Shown: positions 23,946 through 25,527 of the stretch, piece after piece | How the letters are laid out: every line of letters begins with the position of its first letter | Position numbering within the stretch: the first letter of the stretch is position 1 | Source of the DNA: an uncultured Lachnospiraceae bacterium | GTDB taxonomy: Bacteria > Bacillota > Clostridia > Lachnospirales > Lachnospiraceae | Reading direction: 5' to 3' | Length of the DNA: 25,527 bases | NCBI GenBank assembly: GCA_946566415.1 | Contig: CAMNWW010000004.1 | Span: 1-25,527, forward strand | Notes under the pieces: generated by a model | What the model saw: the letters and a program-made list of their open reading frames with translations, nothing else | Told to the model about the DNA's origin: nothing | The model's database searches: none | Translations under genes and position numbers: made by a program

Positions 23946-24815
23946 ATGTATATAAATTCGGCCTACCTAAACAACTCCCGTCTGGATTTTAAGGACAAGA
24001 CAAGACCGCTTATTGTGTCTAGCTGCGGTACATACCGCCTTTATACACGGTTCAAACTGCCGACCTTCCGTCCGAGGGGAAGATTAGATTATCAGATCAT
24101 ATATATTTCCTCCGGAATCGCACATTTTCACTTTGATAATGCAGAAAATGATACGATCGTCTCCGCTGGAAATATGGTTGTCTACAGACCGAAAGAATTC
24201 CAGAAATACGAATATTATGCCGAAGACCAGACCGAAGTATACTGGGTCCATTTCACTGGAGGGCATGTGAAAAATATTCTGAGGAACTACGGCATCAAAG
24301 ACGATATGCGTGTATTCTACGCCGGTACCTCCCTGGAATATGAAAGAGTATTTAAAAGAATCATCCTTGAGCTTCAGCGCTGCCAGGCGGACTATGAAGA
24401 GATGCTGGCTTTACTCCTCCGTCATCTTTTGATCCTCATACACAGACATCTTTCAAAGCAGCGCATACTTAAAAATGAATATCTTGAAAATGAAATGGAT
24501 GTCGCGACCCAGTATTTTAACGACCACTATAATTCCGATATCAATATTGAAAAATACGCTGCGTCCCACGGCATGAGCGTTAGCTGGTTCATACGCAATT
24601 TCAAAGCATACACCGGGACCACGCCGATGCAGTACATCGTTTCCATCCGTATCTCAAACGCACAAGTACTATTAGAGACTACGGCGTATACAGTAAGTGA
24701 GATCGGACGTATTGTAGGATACGACAATCCTCTATATTTTAGCCGCATTTTTCATAAACAGAAAGGATTTTCTCCGTCAGAATACAGAAAACAGGTTTTG
24801 CAGACTTTATCGTAA
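23946..24815 (+). CDS. AraC family transcriptional regulator
   Basis: 289 residues from the ATG at 23946 (GGAGG 8 nt upstream; a GTG three codons earlier overlaps that site). The N-terminal cupin-like ligand domain (about 20-165) has DYQIIYISSGIAHFHF and MVVYRPKEFQKYEYY, with VYWVHFTGG. The C-terminal double helix-turn-helix (about 190-287) has IEKYAASHGMSVSWFIRNFK, TTPMQYIVSIRISNAQ, and the second helix pair VSEIGRIVGYDNPLYFSRIF ending GFSPSEYR. This is the usual sugar-responsive type. Divergent from a beta-galactosidase and symporter, so it probably activates them when the sugar is present. Confidence 0.94.
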   Translation: MYINSAYLNNSRLDFKDKTRPLIVSSCGTYRLYTRFKLPTFRPRGRLDYQIIYISSGIAHFHFDNAENDTIVSAGNMVVYRPKEFQKYEYYAEDQTEVYWVHFTGGHVKNILRNYGIKDDMRVFYAGTSLEYERVFKRIILELQRCQADYEEMLALLLRHLLILIHRHLSKQRILKNEYLENEMDVATQYFNDHYNSDINIEKYAASHGMSVSWFIRNFKAYTGTTPMQYIVSIRISNAQVLLETTAYTVSEIGRIVGYDNPLYFSRIFHKQKGFSPSEYRKQVLQTLS

Positions 24816-24825
24816 AAAGAACTTC

Positions 24826-24868
24826 CGATCGAGTAGGAGGGAGTGATTAACTTCCGTCCTCTCACACC
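24826..24868 (-). mobile_element. Group II intron 3'-end relic (domain VI)
   Basis: The minus strand reads GTGAGAGGACGGAAGTTAAT followed by CACTCCCTCCTACTCGAT, which matches the 3' end of bacterial group II introns: GAGAGGACGG, the domain VI stem (GGAAGT/ACTCCC here) with the TTAAT loop, and the final CTACTCGAT. Domain V and the reverse transcriptase gene are absent upstream, where the acetyltransferase gene begins after 7 nt. Only about 43 bp remain, so it is a dead fragment. Confidence 0.55.
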
Positions 24869-24875
24869 AATTTCA

Positions 24876-25394
24876 TTAACTGTTTAAAATTAATTCATAA
24901 GATGGGTGATATAGTCCTGTAGGTTCATAAAATTCATCACCGACATAATGAAACCCTATTTTACCCAACACTTTTTGAGAAGCAATATTTGGGGGATTAT
25001 GCCCTGCAAACAACCCTTCTGCTTTCAACACGGTAAAGGCATAGCCCATTACGGCAGTTGCCGCTTCAACAGCATAACCCTGCCGCCAAAACTTTGACCG
25101 CAAATGAAAACCTAATTCATATTTTCTGCTTTTATATGGCCTTAAGCCACAACAGCCGATCAATTCCATTGAAGACCTCTCGAAGACAGGCCAGTATTGA
25201 ACATGAAATTTGAAATTACTATCTATTTCTTTTTTTAGGCGGTTTGCAATGTCGTCTTCACTGAATTTCCCACTGGCACATATGAATCTGGTTACAGCAG
25301 GTTCTCCCCAAAGTAATTTGGCCAATTCCATATCATTTTCCTGCCATTCGGAAAATCCAATTCTTTCTGTTGTCAGGAAAAAATCCCTTCCCAT
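24876..25394 (-). CDS. GNAT family N-acetyltransferase (RimJ/RimL type)
   Basis: 172 residues, start supported by GCGAGGTGAG. The order of motifs fits the RimJ/RimL branch: LTTERIGFSEWQENDMELA at the N-terminus, MELIGCCGLRPY, then YELGFHLRSKFWRQGYAVEAA (acetyl-CoA binding loop, here RQGYA), and NIASQKVLGKIGFHYVG near the end. It should move an acetyl group from acetyl-CoA to an amine of a protein, antibiotic or small molecule; the target cannot be told. Its stop is 8 nt from the intron relic. Confidence 0.9.
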   Translation of the reverse strand: MGRDFFLTTERIGFSEWQENDMELAKLLWGEPAVTRFICASGKFSEDDIANRLKKEIDSNFKFHVQYWPVFERSSMELIGCCGLRPYKSRKYELGFHLRSKFWRQGYAVEAATAVMGYAFTVLKAEGLFAGHNPPNIASQKVLGKIGFHYVGDEFYEPTGLYHPSYELILNS

Positions 25395-25527
25395 TTTCTC
25401 ACCTCGCAGATTCTGATTTATTTTTCGTTTCTCTCTGGCAAACCAGAATTTTTACCTTTATTTTTAGAAATCAGCCTTGAAAATACTTGGCAATCTCCGT
25501 CATCCGGGACATCTGCTTTACCCGGAA
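25395..25527 (-). other. Right-hand end, possible 3' tail of a further minus-strand gene
   Basis: Two minus-strand frames enter from the right edge. One gives FRVKQMSRMTEIAKYFQG and stops at 25471; the other stays open to 25423. Neither is long enough to name. TCTGG/CCAGA followed by ATTTTT near 25446-25465 is a weak plus-strand hairpin. No gene is called. Confidence 0.25.

Overview
The window looks like a chromosomal accessory stretch from a gut-type Bacillota, most likely Lachnospiraceae. This is inferred from moderate GC, strong AGGAGG ribosome sites, consensus sigma-A promoters, CUT1/GPH sugar transport and GHKL/LytTR signalling; the genus cannot be fixed from the sequence alone.

Left part (1-8660, minus strand): the 5' part of a MATE transporter, then a sugar-uptake operon read right to left: LacI regulator, GH2 beta-galactosidase, two CUT1 permeases, and the lipoprotein binding protein last. 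A 226-bp MITE-like element with inverted ends sits between the galactosidase and the permeases. The operon starts from a clear promoter flanked by TTAGTAAAA operator-like palindromes.

Middle (8650-15900): a GHKL histidine kinase and LytTR regulator, followed by a two-turn direct repeat and a small DUF6440 gene that the pair probably controls. Next come two decayed genes (fused ABC-permease remnants and an AAA-ATPase/PD-(D/E)XK gene), a small cysteine-containing protein usually labelled 'Hsp90', a WYL regulator, a TxpA-like type I toxin with an antisense RNA under a perfect promoter, and a class-I amidotransferase-like hydrolase (peptidase C26).

Restriction island (15895-18810, minus): Vsr endonuclease, small HTH regulator, C5 methyltransferase and a PmeII-like endonuclease. 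A truncated, frameshifted second C5 methyltransferase follows directly in the frame of the endonuclease stop codon.

Right part (18960-25527): a second lactose/galactoside module (GH2 beta-galactosidase plus GPH symporter) divergent from an AraC regulator, a group II intron domain VI relic, and a GNAT acetyltransferase.

The most notable signal is a repeated, structured 5' leader. It occurs at four sites, each beginning at the predicted transcription start of a TTGACA-17-TATAAT-type promoter and ending shortly before an unrelated gene (kinase, small protein, second galactosidase, AraC). Copies keep the GAGG...CACGAGC and GAATTACCCC blocks while the stems change in a compensatory way, which suggests a cis-acting RNA family. 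I do not recognise it.
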